Made by a program: the position numbers and the translations under genes. Below, in pieces: positions 46,330 to 64,000 of a stretch of 64,000 bases of DNA; positions within the stretch are counted from its first letter, which is position 1, and each line of letters begins with the position of its first letter. The stretch comes from Hippophae tibetana (taxonomy: Eukaryota > Streptophyta > Magnoliopsida > Rosales > Elaeagnaceae): NCBI GenBank assembly GCA_037013495.1, contig CM072807.1:4571001-4635000 (forward strand), written 5' to 3'. The notes beneath the pieces are model-generated. The model was not told the DNA's origin. It ran no database searches and was given only the letters and a program-made list of their open reading frames with translations.

Positions 46330-49300
46330 ATATATATATAGGTTAATAGCCCACAGGTCACAATTTGTTGTGCACTGAGAAACAAATTTTTTTATTTTAT
46401 TTGTCACTGAGAAACAAATTAAGTAGGCATAGTGGTCACAACATTTGAGGTAGTAGTTGCAATTAACAGATTATATTGGGAGTGTGGTTCACTCTTAAAT
46501 GTTTACCCCTTAATATGATAAGATGTTTTCGGGTCACATAAGAAGGTGGAAGATGAGATTGAAAAGAGGGGGAAAAAAAAATCTTTCATGCCATTCGATA
46601 AACTTTACACAAAAGTTGGTGATTATGATAATCTAAGTCTTACTATTACATATGAGTAATTTATCTTATTTAAGTTCGGGATGTTTAATCCATTAATCTT
46701 TAAATAGAATCAATTAAATTAAATTTTTTTAAGATTTAATTGTATATACAATCTATCGTAAATATAATTCTATTTTTCACCTCAATTCAAGTCATATATA
46801 TACATTGTTTTTCGAATAACATAAAAAAATATTTTTAACATGTTCAAATATGCTAAACATATGTTGCTTTTATATAATGTAAAAAGAAAAATGTTATTTT
46901 AGAAATAAATAAAAGTAACACTATGTAAATCACAATCATATAAAAATTAGAGTATTTTTTTTAAATGTTAATTTTTGAAAGATAAAATTAGATTTCTCTT
47001 ATAAAAAATAAAGTTATATCTCCCTTCTAAAAAAATATCATTATTCTTTCTTATTCTCTCTTTATCTTATTTTCTTTTTTCTTAAATCACGTTTGTTTGA
47101 AATGAATAAAGTTTAGAATAAAATTGTTTTCATATATTCACACGTTTGATTGTGACATGAAATGAAATAGAAACAATTATTAAAAGACACGAAAATTTAT
47201 TTATTTCCCTTTCCATTATATAAAAAAATGTATTGTTTTAATTTTGTCCTAAAATAAAATTCAAATAATACGAAAGAAAAAATATTTTAATTTTTTTTTC
47301 TTATTAAGTAATATTTTTAAGTAATAATTATTTAAAAAAATAATAATTAAATAATATTATTTAAATTTTATAAAACGTAAGATTATTAAAATAATATACA
47401 ATATTTTTTATTTTATTTCAATTATAAACTAAATACTGTAATAGTGAGATAATAATGTAATCTTTTTTTTACTTTCAATTTTATTACTATTAGTCATTTT
47501 ATTAATTATAAATTCTGCAAACCAAATGTATCCTTAATCTTTGTATTTTTATTTTTTCTTATTTTATTTTATTTGTGTACCTTTAATTAATTTATATAAA
47601 TTTTATTTTCAACTTAAATTTACAAATTATGAAAGAAAAATATTATTAATTTTAATAAAAAAGATAGAGAAATCGTAGCAGATACTCAAATAAAGATATA
47701 AACTGTTTTTATTTGAAAATAAAGTGGATTTTTTTTTTTTTTTGTGGGTTTTACTTTGATTTCCTTCCCAATGGAATGTCCAATGTATTGTTTTGTTCTT
47801 TGAAAACATTCCGTCACTTAGAAATGGTATATTAGCACGCTAGCATATGATCTACGTACTATGAAAGTGTCAAAAAAGCACAACCCAAGACTCAAGAGAT
47901 GAGTCAGAGCACTCAGATTTAAGCTTGAATTGATTTCCGGAATATTAAATTTCAAATATTGGAATAGCGATCATATCGACAAATGTATTATTTTTAATAT
48001 ATCTTTGAACACGCTTCTGCTAGTTATTTCGTGTCCAGAATTGGTGGGAGTCCACCATTTCGCTTGCTTTTCATATATGTGTTCAATTGAAATGTTTTTT
48101 TTTTTAAGATATAATTATTCACATACATAATTTTATTTTAATTAATCCTTAAATATATATGTTTTTATGTTATATATATATATGAATTATATTTTTAAAT
48201 ATATAAAATATATATATATATATTATGGAAATGATTAAAAATAAAATTCTATGCTATGATAAACAATTAAAACTTTTTTTCTTCGTTTATTCTCCGATCC
48301 TCTCTTTTTTTTTCCCTCTTAAGGCAGCTATTTTTGAAATGTTCAATGAATATGAAGGCATTAGTTGAAGTCATGAATATCATCATTAGCAAGAGCACCA
48401 TTTTGGAATCATGGTGCATATATGGTGGACTTTTACATTCCACTTATTTTGTTATGATGATCACTGCCCTCAATCTTCATCACAATTTCAACGTCATTTT
48501 AGGAGTTTTTTTTTTTCATTTGAACTTTGCCTTCCAATTCAGTTCCAATTCAAAAAGCTAATAGCTATGGAATATAGCATTAAATTAAAGGTCATAATTA
48601 ATAAGTTCATGACTGCACGTAAGTTTAATTTTAAGTTTTCTATAACCTGACTCCAATTCTGAAATAAGATACAATCCGCACCATTTAAATTCCTCTTTAG
48701 TTATTATCAGTACAAAATGACAACGAAAATTATTTATCTGATTTTCCCTAGTTGGTTTAAAAGAATAAAATAAAATGACCGAGTTCGTCAATTTCCAACA
48801 AAGAAAATAAGAAAAAAAACATTATGGTCAAATTAATTACAACATTGAAACATAAATTGAGACGATATGTTAACGAGATTCACGAAACAATTCATTAATT
48901 TTTAAAACTCATATCATATTATTTTACTTAATTTTTAATGAGTTAAAATAATAATAAAATAATACTAATTAAAATATCTCATTTGTTATTAATAAATTTA
49001 AATGAGATAAGTAATAGAAAATGTGAAATAATAATAATTTATAATATAAGTTTAATAAAAAAATGATAATATATGTTTAAAGTTAGATCTATTGATGTAA
49101 TAATTTAAATAAAATGAGATAAAATATAATGATATTTAAACGAAATAAAATAATATTACATTATAAATTAATTAGAGATTAAATAAGATGTGATATGAGA
49201 TAATAAACTTCATTTTAATGTCAAGCTATATCCTTAAAGTCTCATTATCTTGTTTCAGTTTTTGAAAAGCCCTTGTGCAGATGAGAATAACAAAAAAAAA

Positions 49301-51320
49301 AAAAGAGAAAAAAAAAATATTTGAAAAATTATAAAAAATCTCTAAAGGTTAAGTAATAATAAAAATATCATTTTATTCAACATGATTTAATTAGAAAAAA
49401 TTTAATATTAAACAATTTTAAATAAACATAATTTAATTTAAAACGTTTAATTAGACGTGAATGAACTTAATGTTTTGATTTATGAATATTTTGAAATTAT
49501 TTTATAAAGAAATAAATTTTTGATCTATTTACACTTTGATTTTAATATGTTTTAATCTCAATAAAATTTAAAATTAGATCAATTGAAAATAGGTATATTA
49601 AGATTATATTGCATACATTTTTTTATGTTACACATCTATATCATTATTCATATAACTTAATTGTAAAATTAATTAATATTTATGAAATCAGGCGATTATG
49701 TATATTTTATTTTTAATTCTTTGTGATACAACGTGAATATTCTTAAGTTATTTTTAATTGATAATTTTTACTTAAATTTATTTTATTTTAAGACTTAATC
49801 ATAAATAAAACAATTCTTAATATCTCTACAAATTTTTAGAAAAAATATAATTAACCGACACACAAATATATATATATGTAAAGTATTACAAAAAGTAATT
49901 CATTATCTCAAATTTCAAATTTAATGGTTAATAGATTAAACATTTTCTTTAGGAAAATACTAAATTTTTGTAAAAGGTTTTGAGTTATATTTTATTCATT
50001 GAGTATTTCTTCCTAAGAAAATATACCATTTATTACATGTTTAATTACATGTTTAATTAATAGTAATTACTAAAAATGTTTAAGATAACGCCTGAAGAAA
50101 ATGCTACTCCACTTCCTTATTTGTGTTAAGGATAATGATCGTGGTATACTTTTTCGACCATAGATCATTTCTTGTTCATTTGTAGATGGTTTTAGATTGC
50201 CATTTATTTTATAAACCGAAGAACAATGCATTTTTTATAAATACAAACCCGTGGGTACTTTGCAAATAAACACGCTCATTTGTAGGTATTTTTTTTAATC
50301 AAATCATAATTAATATGATTTAGATAAATTCTATAATCAGATAATTAAGTAAATCACTCTCGATTTGTAGATAGTTTTAGATTTTTTTTTATAATGTGAA
50401 AAGCAATGATGCCTTTTGACCTATTATAGTAAATAAACGTTCATGTTGTTATTTTTAGGGTTCTCAATTATTTTATTTTTTAACAAACATGTTCGTTTTT
50501 CATTATTGTCATGATACAATTTGATAATAGAATAATTGTGGAATAACTGTAATTTTGGTAATTCTAAATAAAATATTTCATAATTATCCTAAATAAAATT
50601 CCTAGAACAGTTATTGCATGATTGTTCTATTCACATATTGCCCAAAAAAATCATTTGCGGGAACCATTCAAATTTCAAAATATACTCAGGATGGAGAATA
50701 TAAGACTCTTAGTAATTTTCAATTTCTACTTTTCAAAATTGATAATCAAACAACTTATATTTTTTTTTCGAAAAATTTTAAAATCAAAAATTTAATTCCA
50801 AAATAAAAAAATAAAAAATGAAAATAATTATCAATACAACCTTAATATGGAGATGACATTTGTTTCACATAGTTGCATGTGAATGGCTTTTATGCCCTTG
50901 ATGTAACAATTAATTATATGCTTAAAGAAATAAAATGTATTATTTCAACAAATAATTATCTTATAAATCAATTATAATTATATCATAATTTATTATATAA
51001 AAAAGTGCCTATGATAATACATACTACAATGGTACACAAATTATTCTTTGGTTTTAATCCTCTCTTCTTCGGACATGCCTCATTAACATTGAGTAAGCAT
51101 CAAACACCTGATTATATCACTTGTATATTCCAACTCTCATTATTAAATTTCATTTCGTAACAAGTTTTTCCTTAAAAAATGAAACATTATTAATCATGAA
51201 TTTATAAAGACAAGAAGCTAAAAGAAGAATAATTTAAAAGTCCTAGCTGAGACTAAAGAAAAAGTACATAGCACTTAGTTAACATACAGCAAGAAGTTAA
51301 ATAAGTAGAAAAAATAAAAA
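46330..51320. other. AT-rich intergenic DNA, nothing recognised
   Basis: Five kilobases with several TA microsatellites (near 46327, 48172, 48210 and 49867) and A/T runs. Short open frames near 48334-48650 have no protein-like features. No RNA gene was found. Confidence 0.5.
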
Positions 51321-51331
51321 AAATTGAAATT

Positions 51332-56376
<5,045 letters not shown>

Positions 56377-56543
56377 CAATGTACAAACCTTCCTCTCTGT
56401 TCCACCCACAGCCAATCTCTTCTGCAAAGAACACAAGCTCTATGAACAATAACCCAGGAGTAGAATAAAACCCAGAAAATGAAAAAAAAAACCTCAAAAG
56501 GATCGAGAAAGAACAAATATTGGGAAACCAAATGCGAAGCCGA

Positions 56544-56653
56544 TATTTATATAGGCTAATGGGAAGTGAGTTTCATGGCGCCTTATTATTATAGAGAGCT
56601 GAAAGATGAGGTAGGTGCCAATTTAGAAGACGAAGAACATGTTCTGCCACGTG
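56544..56653 (-). promoter_or_regulatory. NADP-ME promoter: TATA box and G-box
   Basis: TATATAAATA on the minus strand at 56544-56553 is a strong TATA box about 170 bases before the start codon. A perfect G-box, CACGTG (56648-56653, context GCCACGTGTA on the plus strand), lies about 95 bases further upstream and could bind bZIP or bHLH factors. Confidence 0.55.
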
Positions 56654-56959
56654 TACAATCTCACTCAACGAATCAAAAAGCGATCTTTGAATTCTTTTTG
56701 GTGTGTTATTTTTTATTTTATTTTTCTGCTTTAAATTAAATATGTTGTAATTGCATACGTACCAATAAGTTTTGTGTCTTGAGCAACATCGGATTGAAAG
56801 ATCGTTTATAGGCGGCTCGCATTTTATATTCTCCGCGTTTTCAGTGAGAGAAAACAAGGAAGGAAAAAGAAGGACAGAGAAGAAATGGAACTTTCTTTCT
56901 GGACTACTCGAATGACAAAGTAAACGACATCGCACCATTCGTTTAAAAAATTCTATTTA

Positions 56960-59900
56960 TCATAACTCATATCACAATTAATTATAGTTAAAAAAATATT
57001 AAATATTAAATTTTATTTTTTAATTAATAATTTATCAACTATAATTTATATTAAAATATTCTTGTTATTTATTTAAAAATAAATTTTTATATCTAATTTA
57101 TTTATTAAAAATATAAATTTATTTTATTTCCTCTTAAATCATTATAAACTTGAAAGATAAAACCTTAAAATACAAATTTGTAATGTCTTAATTTAAATAA
57201 ATTGTATAATTGTATTGGCTCATTCGTAACACATGGATGGGTATTGACATATTAATTAATAGATAAAACATATCTTAATTTGAGACTAGTAATTTTTCCC
57301 TTTATCATAATGGTTTTTCTTACATTTCTTTTCTTTCTTTGGATAAAAAAAGACATATCACACATATCAATGAACATATAAACTCTGACTTCATCTAGAT
57401 TACGGGATTTATTATTATTTATTTTTTTACAAATGTGAATTGGGTCTGTGGAGACTCATTATCGGGTAAGGTATATATGTTTGAAAATGAATTAGAACCA
57501 AAAAGTTGACGTGGACCTAGTCGTTCTGACTTTTAAAGCATCTACTTTCTTCTTTTCATACTCTCTCTCTCTCTCTCTCTCTCTATATACATATATATAT
57601 ATATATATGGTTAGTAGTCGTACATAAATAATTATAGCTTATAAATATTTAATTATTGAATTATTTTTACATAATAATGAATATTTTTTTTTTCTTAATT
57701 TTATAAATTATTAATTAATTTTAAATTTTAAATTAAGTTGAAAAATATATTATTAATTTAAATAAATAAATATATTTTTTAAACATTTTAACTAGCACAT
57801 GCTAAAGATTATCGGTCTATTATTATTACGGATCTTTTCCTTGGTTAAAACATTTCTTCCATAATTGCCCGTGAATGCAGAATTGAAGTGCCATCCCACT
57901 TCCACATCTACCCACCTGCCGACTGTGATTTACCACCCATTATGTGTAAATTAATGTATCGGACTTCTTCTATTCATTAGACAGATAACTTAAAAAAGAA
58001 GATTATAAATCAAGGTGCATAAAATTGAAACACTATAGGTTTATAAAAAATATATCAAAAAATTTAGATTTTAAAAAATATTAGAAATGAAGTAGGTGCG
58101 TGCCTACACTTTTTTTTAATATTTATTATATATTCAATTATAACTCAAAAATATAAATTTAAAAACATAAAATTTAATTTAATAACACATAATAACTAAA
58201 ATATATATATACTTTTACATTCTCGTGTTTTATTTTTTATATATATATTTTTTGAATATTTAAACTTTGATATATTTTTTAATAATTAATGAATTTATAA
58301 TATTTTAGTTAAAAATTAATAATTTTTTATACATTTTAATAATAATAAGTGTATCATTACCCTTCGTCCATTAATTAATATTTATTCATTTCAAGTTGAA
58401 GTTGAAGTTACATTAAAATAAAAACTTTATTCATTAAAATTAAAGATATAAATAAAATTTAATTAGATAATTAATTACAATCGATAGCCATATTATAATA
58501 TCTAAGTATTTTTAAATCATTTCTATATTAATATTGATAATATTTGCATTATTTAATAGTTTTTTATTTTTTGGATTACTATAAAAAAATATATTAAATA
58601 ATCCACTTGGTTTGGGATATATCATTATTTTTAATGAATAATATATATATATATATACCAGATATAAATAAAAACTGTGAAGAAAAACAGAAGGTTGCCA
58701 AAAAAAAAATATAGTACTTAAAAAATTTATATACATGAGAGATGATACATACTTTTTGAATAATAACTTTTTATGATAAGCAACGAGTGGTTCAAATCCT
58801 CACCCTCCTCCTTAAGTATCAATTTTATTATTACTCCTTTACATTGGATGCTCAACACACTGGTAATCACTATTGTATATTAAGCAAAAAATTATATTTT
58901 AATCACATTTATTACTTGTTAAACATAATATTTAATAATTAAATAATATATTTTTAATTGAAAAAAGAAATCAAATAATATAATTTATAATTAAAAAAAT
59001 TAAATAATATAAATAATTTTATTTAGAGATATTATGTAGCATTTGTAACTAATAAAAAAAAGACTGAAAACGAACATACCTTTAGCTCAGGCCATTTTGT
59101 TCGAGTAGGTCAGGTGATATTGGGTGAATCATATCTCTTTTGTAATTTTACCACAATTTTTGATGTCTCAAATTAATCTATCTTATAATTATCACATGCA
59201 TTAGCTATTTAAATTTAGTTGAATAAAATTGAATAATAACCTTTTACTTTATTGAAAAATTTAACATATAAATAACACGTATACATTTTTATAGTGTAAT
59301 GCGTGAATTAATTCTATTTTTTTTTAAATTAAGTAATTTTATTTTATTATTTTTGGGTTGAGAATTACAAATTTTATAAAAAACTAAATAAATTTAAATT
59401 ATAATTTTTTATTTAAATAAACATAATGAATACACGGTACGGTGTATGATTTTTTTATATATAAATATTGAATAATTAATTTTAATCATTTTACATAAAA
59501 TAAAATTATAATATTTTTAAATTCTATTATCGAAGTTTCATCTTTATACCATGAGAAAAAAGATTCAGAAACTTTTTATTAGATATGAATTTTTTTCTAA
59601 TTTTTTTATTTAATCTAACTTGAAATTAAGTTAGTATTTGTTAACTAAGTATCTATTTAACTAATTTACCTATTTAAACGTAATTAATCCAACTCAATTA
59701 TTACAATAATAAAGCATCTATTTTATAATAATTATAAGATTAAATAAAAAAAATTCCTCCAATTTTATCGATCAGGAGTGTCAAGTCATGACTATTGAGT
59801 TAATTTAAACCAAAATATTAACTCAATCTAAATTTGTAAAATTCTGATTTAAATAGAATTTAACTTGAATTGTTAACTTTATTCCAAATTAAAGAAATTT

Positions 59901-61190
59901 GAATTGACCAAAAATACTGAGAATTGATAAAAAAAAATTATTTATATATTAATTGATCTTTTACTTATTTAATCTCGGTAGATTTTGAAATATTATAAAT
60001 TTTCTTATAGTTTTTAATTTAATTATAATAATAGAAACTTTGAATCAAATTTAATACATTTTAACAATGTTAAACATACAAATAAAATTTTATTACAATT
60101 TTTTATAAAAATAAAAAAATTTCAAAACCATTAATATATTACAAAACAATTCAAAAAATTACCGTCTAAAGTAAATAAATTTTTTAGCTTTAAATTTGAT
60201 GTAATTGTAATTATTGATAACATAATATATCTATAAAAATAACTAAGAATAATAAATTACTTTAACCGGTATACAAACAAATCAATAAACTCATCATAAT
60301 TATTTATAAATTTAAAACAAATCATCACATCTTATTTTTGAACGAAATTAAAAAATGCTTATGTAATTAGCCATGTTATTAGTTAATAAGATATTGTATA
60401 ATTATTGTTAATAAGAGAATTATCAATATATGAAGATAAAAAAATTACAATAAAAATAATAAAAATATATATATCAAATTTTCCATGATATGAACTAACA
60501 GATTCATCATATATAAAAAATAATTAAAGCAGTATATAACAATAATTATAAGAAAAAATGATAATAAAAATCACTTTATTTAGGTTTTGTTTAGTTCATT
60601 TGTTCAAAAAATGTAATTTTAAGTTCATTTGTTTATAAAAATGGTAATATATAAGGACAAAATTAACTTTTTATCTAATAGTTTGTTAAATATAACTAAA
60701 TAACATATGTGACACACATATATTTATATTTTCAATAACCATATATCTAATGAAGTAATTTTTAATTAAAAAACTAGTCAATTTTTTTAATTAAACTTAA
60801 ATTAAATTTTTATTATCTAATGTGTGACTTTAGATATTATACAATGAAAATTTTGTTTAATTTTAAAAGAAATTTTTAAATTTTTTTTTACGTATAAAAC
60901 TATAAAAAAATATAAACATATATATAACAAATATGGTATTCCATTATAGTTAACTAAAAACGAGATTAAAAATTAACTTTATTATTATCTAATATATTTT
61001 TCACAAACATAAGGAATTCAATGATAATTTTTATATAAATTAAATAATTTAAAAACACTTTTTATAAATAAAGAGAAAAAATAGTAACTCAATTCTAATC
61101 GAGGTTAATGTACGTTCTGTTATTAAAATTGGTCCAAACCAGATTTTATCTTTAATTCGTATTTAGTTTAAACAATAAAGATGATATTAC
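56960..61190. other. AT-rich intergenic DNA with a (CT)n(AT)n microsatellite
   Basis: No gene recognised. A compound microsatellite, (CT)12 at 57561-57584 followed by AT repeats to about 57608, and another TA tract near 58641-58656 are the only clear features. A ggttcaaatcct at about 58789-58800 resembles a tRNA B box but has no partner. Confidence 0.5.
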
Positions 61191-61194
61191 AAAG

Positions 61195-61335
61195 TTCATG
61201 GTCCGGTTCGGTCCGATTTTGCCTAAATCTTTTTTAACCAAATCGGACCGTTCATATAGTTGAAACCGGACCGGACCGGACCATTCAGCTATCTAAAATG
61301 TTATAATCGAACGGTTTGATCCGGTTTGGTTAACG
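61195..61335. repeat. GC-rich ccggacc repeat and hairpin
   Basis: Variants of ggtccggttcggtccgattt are present on both strands, including ccggaccggaccggacc at about 61266-61282. The parts cggtccgatttt and its near complement aaatcggaccg about 25 bases later can form a hairpin. It stands out against surrounding A/T sequence and lies about 340 bases from the 3' end of the hAT relic. A similar scrap is at 25160-25185. Confidence 0.6.
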
Positions 61336-61670
61336 ATTTTTAACAATTAATAATAAATAAATATGATTCACTTTAATATGATATAATTTAATATGATACA
61401 ATCAAATGTGATACTCATTTATAATCATACATAGATAGATATTATTGCTAAATATATAAATAAATAAATAAGATGTTATCAAAATCTAAAATAAAAAAAT
61501 ATTAGACATGAAGAAATGAATTTCAAATATCTCGTTTACAAAGAATTCTTAAACATATACAAACATCCAAACTCACAATCAACAACGATATATCATTAGA
61601 TAATAATATTTAAAACTTACCCATTATTAATCATCAATGATCATTGTAGTGTCTTTAATGAACTTTACAA

Positions 61671-63840
61671 TCAAACAAAATCAACATCTTCATAAATCTC
61701 TAGGTCATCATTGTATTTTGGTAAGAGGACATTGTCATTATTAATGTAAGAACGGAACCAATTTTGACTACATACTAATGTCTCTACCATTTTAAGATTC
61801 AAAAAACTCCTAAATGGATCAAGAATGCGCCCTCCTGTGCTAAAAGCCGATTCTGATGCAACAGTTGAAACTTGAATTGCTAACACATCACGTGCAATGA
61901 GAGAGATGATAGGAAACCTAAAAGAATTTGCCCTCTACCATTTTAATACATCAAACTTATCCAACATGACATTTTCACATGGGGTGTTCAAATATTTCTC
62001 AACCTCGGTTTTTAACTCCAAACTATTTTTCTTCTCTAAGCGTTTAAGAATTTTCAACTTTCTTGCTTCCTCAACTGAAAGAATCCTTCCTATTACATCT
62101 TGTGATTGAGTCACATTAGATTGAAAATTCTTTCCATGCACTAACATTTAGTAAGCTTTGAACAGATCCATAAAAGTATTTTTGACATTATCTCTCAATT
62201 TTTGAACAATTTATAAATCATAAATATCTTCAAATAAGAATTCTAAATACTCTAATTTGTACCTTGGATCAAGTACAAATGCAACATACAACATCTTATT
62301 AATCTTATCTACATTTCCCCAATACTTCTCAAATTTTGTTTTCATGCTAATAGCCATATTTTTCAACAACAAGTCATCAGAATCACACCATGTAAATATT
62401 TGAGATTGAATGTTTTGTAGTTCTGTAAAATATAAATTTGATGTGGTACATAAAGATGCACTAAATGTTAAAGTAGAGTCATAAAAAGTCTTCAAAAACT
62501 TGACAAAAACACCAACATTCTTCCAATCATCTAATGTTGGCGGCCCAACATTCGATCGCTCCTCATAAAAATAAGAAATAAAGTTTGTTCCTTCCTCTTC
62601 TTCAAGATGATCAAATGCTTTTTGAAAATCTAAAGAAGATTTTAACATTAGATATGTGGAGTTTCATCTTGTAGGCATGTCTAGCACGACACTTTCTTTG
62701 GACTCAATATTTTCTTTAATAGAACACATTTTAAACTTTTGTAATCTCAAAGGAGAGGATCTAACATATCTCACAGCGCAACGAATACTCATAATAGTAC
62801 TATGAAGATCTTTAAGTCCTTCTCTTACAATCAAATTCAAAATGTGAGCACAACATCGCACATGAAAGAACTCTCCACTCATAACAAGTCCATCATTCCA
62901 ATTTTTTAGCTTCATTTTCAAGTATGACACGACAGTATCATTTGAGGAAGCATTATCAAGTGTTATGGTGAATACCTTACATATACCCCAATCACGCAAA
63001 CTCTGTTCTATCACTTTCCCAATTGTATCACCTTTATGATTCTAAACTTTACAAAATTTTATAATTCTCTTTTGTAATTTCCAATATTTGTCAATATAAT
63101 GAGTGGTTATACAAATATAATTAATATTTTGAATTGAAGTCCAACAATCACTAGTAAGACAAACTCTTTGCTTTTCACTTATGAAAAAGTTCTTCAAACT
63201 TTTTTTCATCTAAATAAAGTTGAAACACATCTCTAGAAATTGTTTGATGAGATGACACATGAAACTTAGGACAAATTTCAGCTATAAAATCTTTAAATCC
63301 CTCACCCTCAACAAATCTAAAAGACAATTCATCAATAATAATCATTTTTGCCAAAGAAACTCTAGCACGTTTTGCATAAAGTGATACAACAACTAATTTA
63401 TAAGTTGTCCTATCATCCTCTTCTTTTTGTGTTTGAAAACTTAACATCTTTTGTCCTTTATCTACTTCTTTAGGAATCTTCTTACATAAATTTTTGAAAT
63501 GATATATCATCGAAGTAGTTCCATTCCTTGTGGGATGAGCAGCATAACTTTTTTTACAATAATGACATGTAGCTCTAGGATTTTCCACATCATAGGGTAA
63601 AATATATGAAAAATGATTCCATATTTTTGACCTAAAATTTTTTTGTTTCTTCATATCAGATTTGTTATCGGGGTGAACATTACTTACTTCTATTCTCCTT
63701 TTTGAAGATGAGTCATTTAAATGCTGTGGTGGATTTTTTCATTTCATTCAGATGAATTTCATGTTCAATGTCTTCAATCATAGACATAGTAAAGTCTGTA
63801 AATTGACTTGGTCCAATAAACTCATGTACATCATCACCTA
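61671..63840 (-). pseudogene. Decayed hAT-family transposase (BED zinc finger, RICESLEEPER type)
   Basis: Minus-strand fragments together cover a plant hAT transposase. In order: an N-terminal piece (63735-63840), a BED-type zinc finger (CHYCKKSYAAH...YHFKNLC at about 63475-63575), the catalytic-core region with FTITLDNASSND and HVRCCAHILNLIV (62664-63014), DPRYKLEYLEFLFED (62211-62648), and the C-terminal dimerisation region STVASESAFSTGGRILDPFR (61671-61886). It is broken by a homopolymer frameshift in a T6 run (63735-63740), a frameshift near 63175, and stops near 63044, 62665, 62220, 62148 and 61928. At least two of these replace an expected tryptophan codon. It cannot be active. The 5' end may extend past the window. 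Confidence 0.88.
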
Positions 63841-64000
63841 TATATAGAATATAGATTAGTACATATTCTTAATATATTAAAATATTACTTTTTGTACTTA
63901 ATCAAAAATCATTTCAAAATTAACATAATATCAGTCACCAAAGTGTAACAAATAATACGACACACCAATTATCATATGTAAAATTGTTACAAAACATAGA

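Noticed and set aside
48334-48650. Overlapping 75-79 residue open frames
   Set aside because: No splice context, no recognisable motif, and AT-rich surroundings; likely chance.
57561-57608. CRISPR-like regular repeat
   Set aside because: It is a simple (CT)n(AT)n microsatellite; no CRISPR array is present or expected in a plant nuclear genome.
58770-58815. tRNA-like B box (ggttcaaatcct)
   Set aside because: No A box and no cloverleaf partner sequences are present; probably a transposon scrap.

Overview
This is a 64 kb piece of a plant nuclear genome, from a eudicot by gene content. The evidence is GT-AG introns, very AT-rich intergenic DNA, and plant-only families: oleosin, alpha-type Aurora kinase, Aux/IAA, plant profilin and an LRR-XI receptor kinase. 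I cannot name the species from the sequence. Seven protein genes look intact. Their exon structures, worked out by hand, join without frame breaks and give proteins of the expected family lengths.

Layout. 1-6100: relic of a gypsy-type transposon gene followed by a short degenerate repeat array. 7166-7615 (-): single-exon oleosin with a seed-type promoter. 8060-9250: degenerate AT-rich tandem array. 11523-13959 (+): Aurora kinase AUR1, nine coding exons. 17195-22209 (-): ATP-dependent phosphofructokinase (PFK3-like), thirteen exons, with a roughly 297 bp duplication that copies the start of exon 6. 25711-27265 (+): profilin, three exons. 27755-32075: a 4.3 kb near-palindromic foldback-like element with nested palindromes. 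32095-32527: a MITE with a 9 bp target duplication. 33410-33520: an orphan exon-like segment. 34295-37684 (-): LRR receptor kinase matching HSL3. 43688-45940 (-): Aux/IAA repressor, five coding exons. 51332-56376 (-): cytosolic-type NADP-malic enzyme, nineteen coding exons, with a MITE in one intron. 61671 to the end (-): decayed hAT transposase.

The genes do not form a cluster with a shared function. They are ordinary housekeeping, signalling and storage genes separated by AT-rich DNA and transposon debris. I found no convincing new multi-gene system. The points most worth a second look are the foldback element, the duplication inside PFK3, the orphan exon and the promoter motif clusters of oleosin and PFK3.
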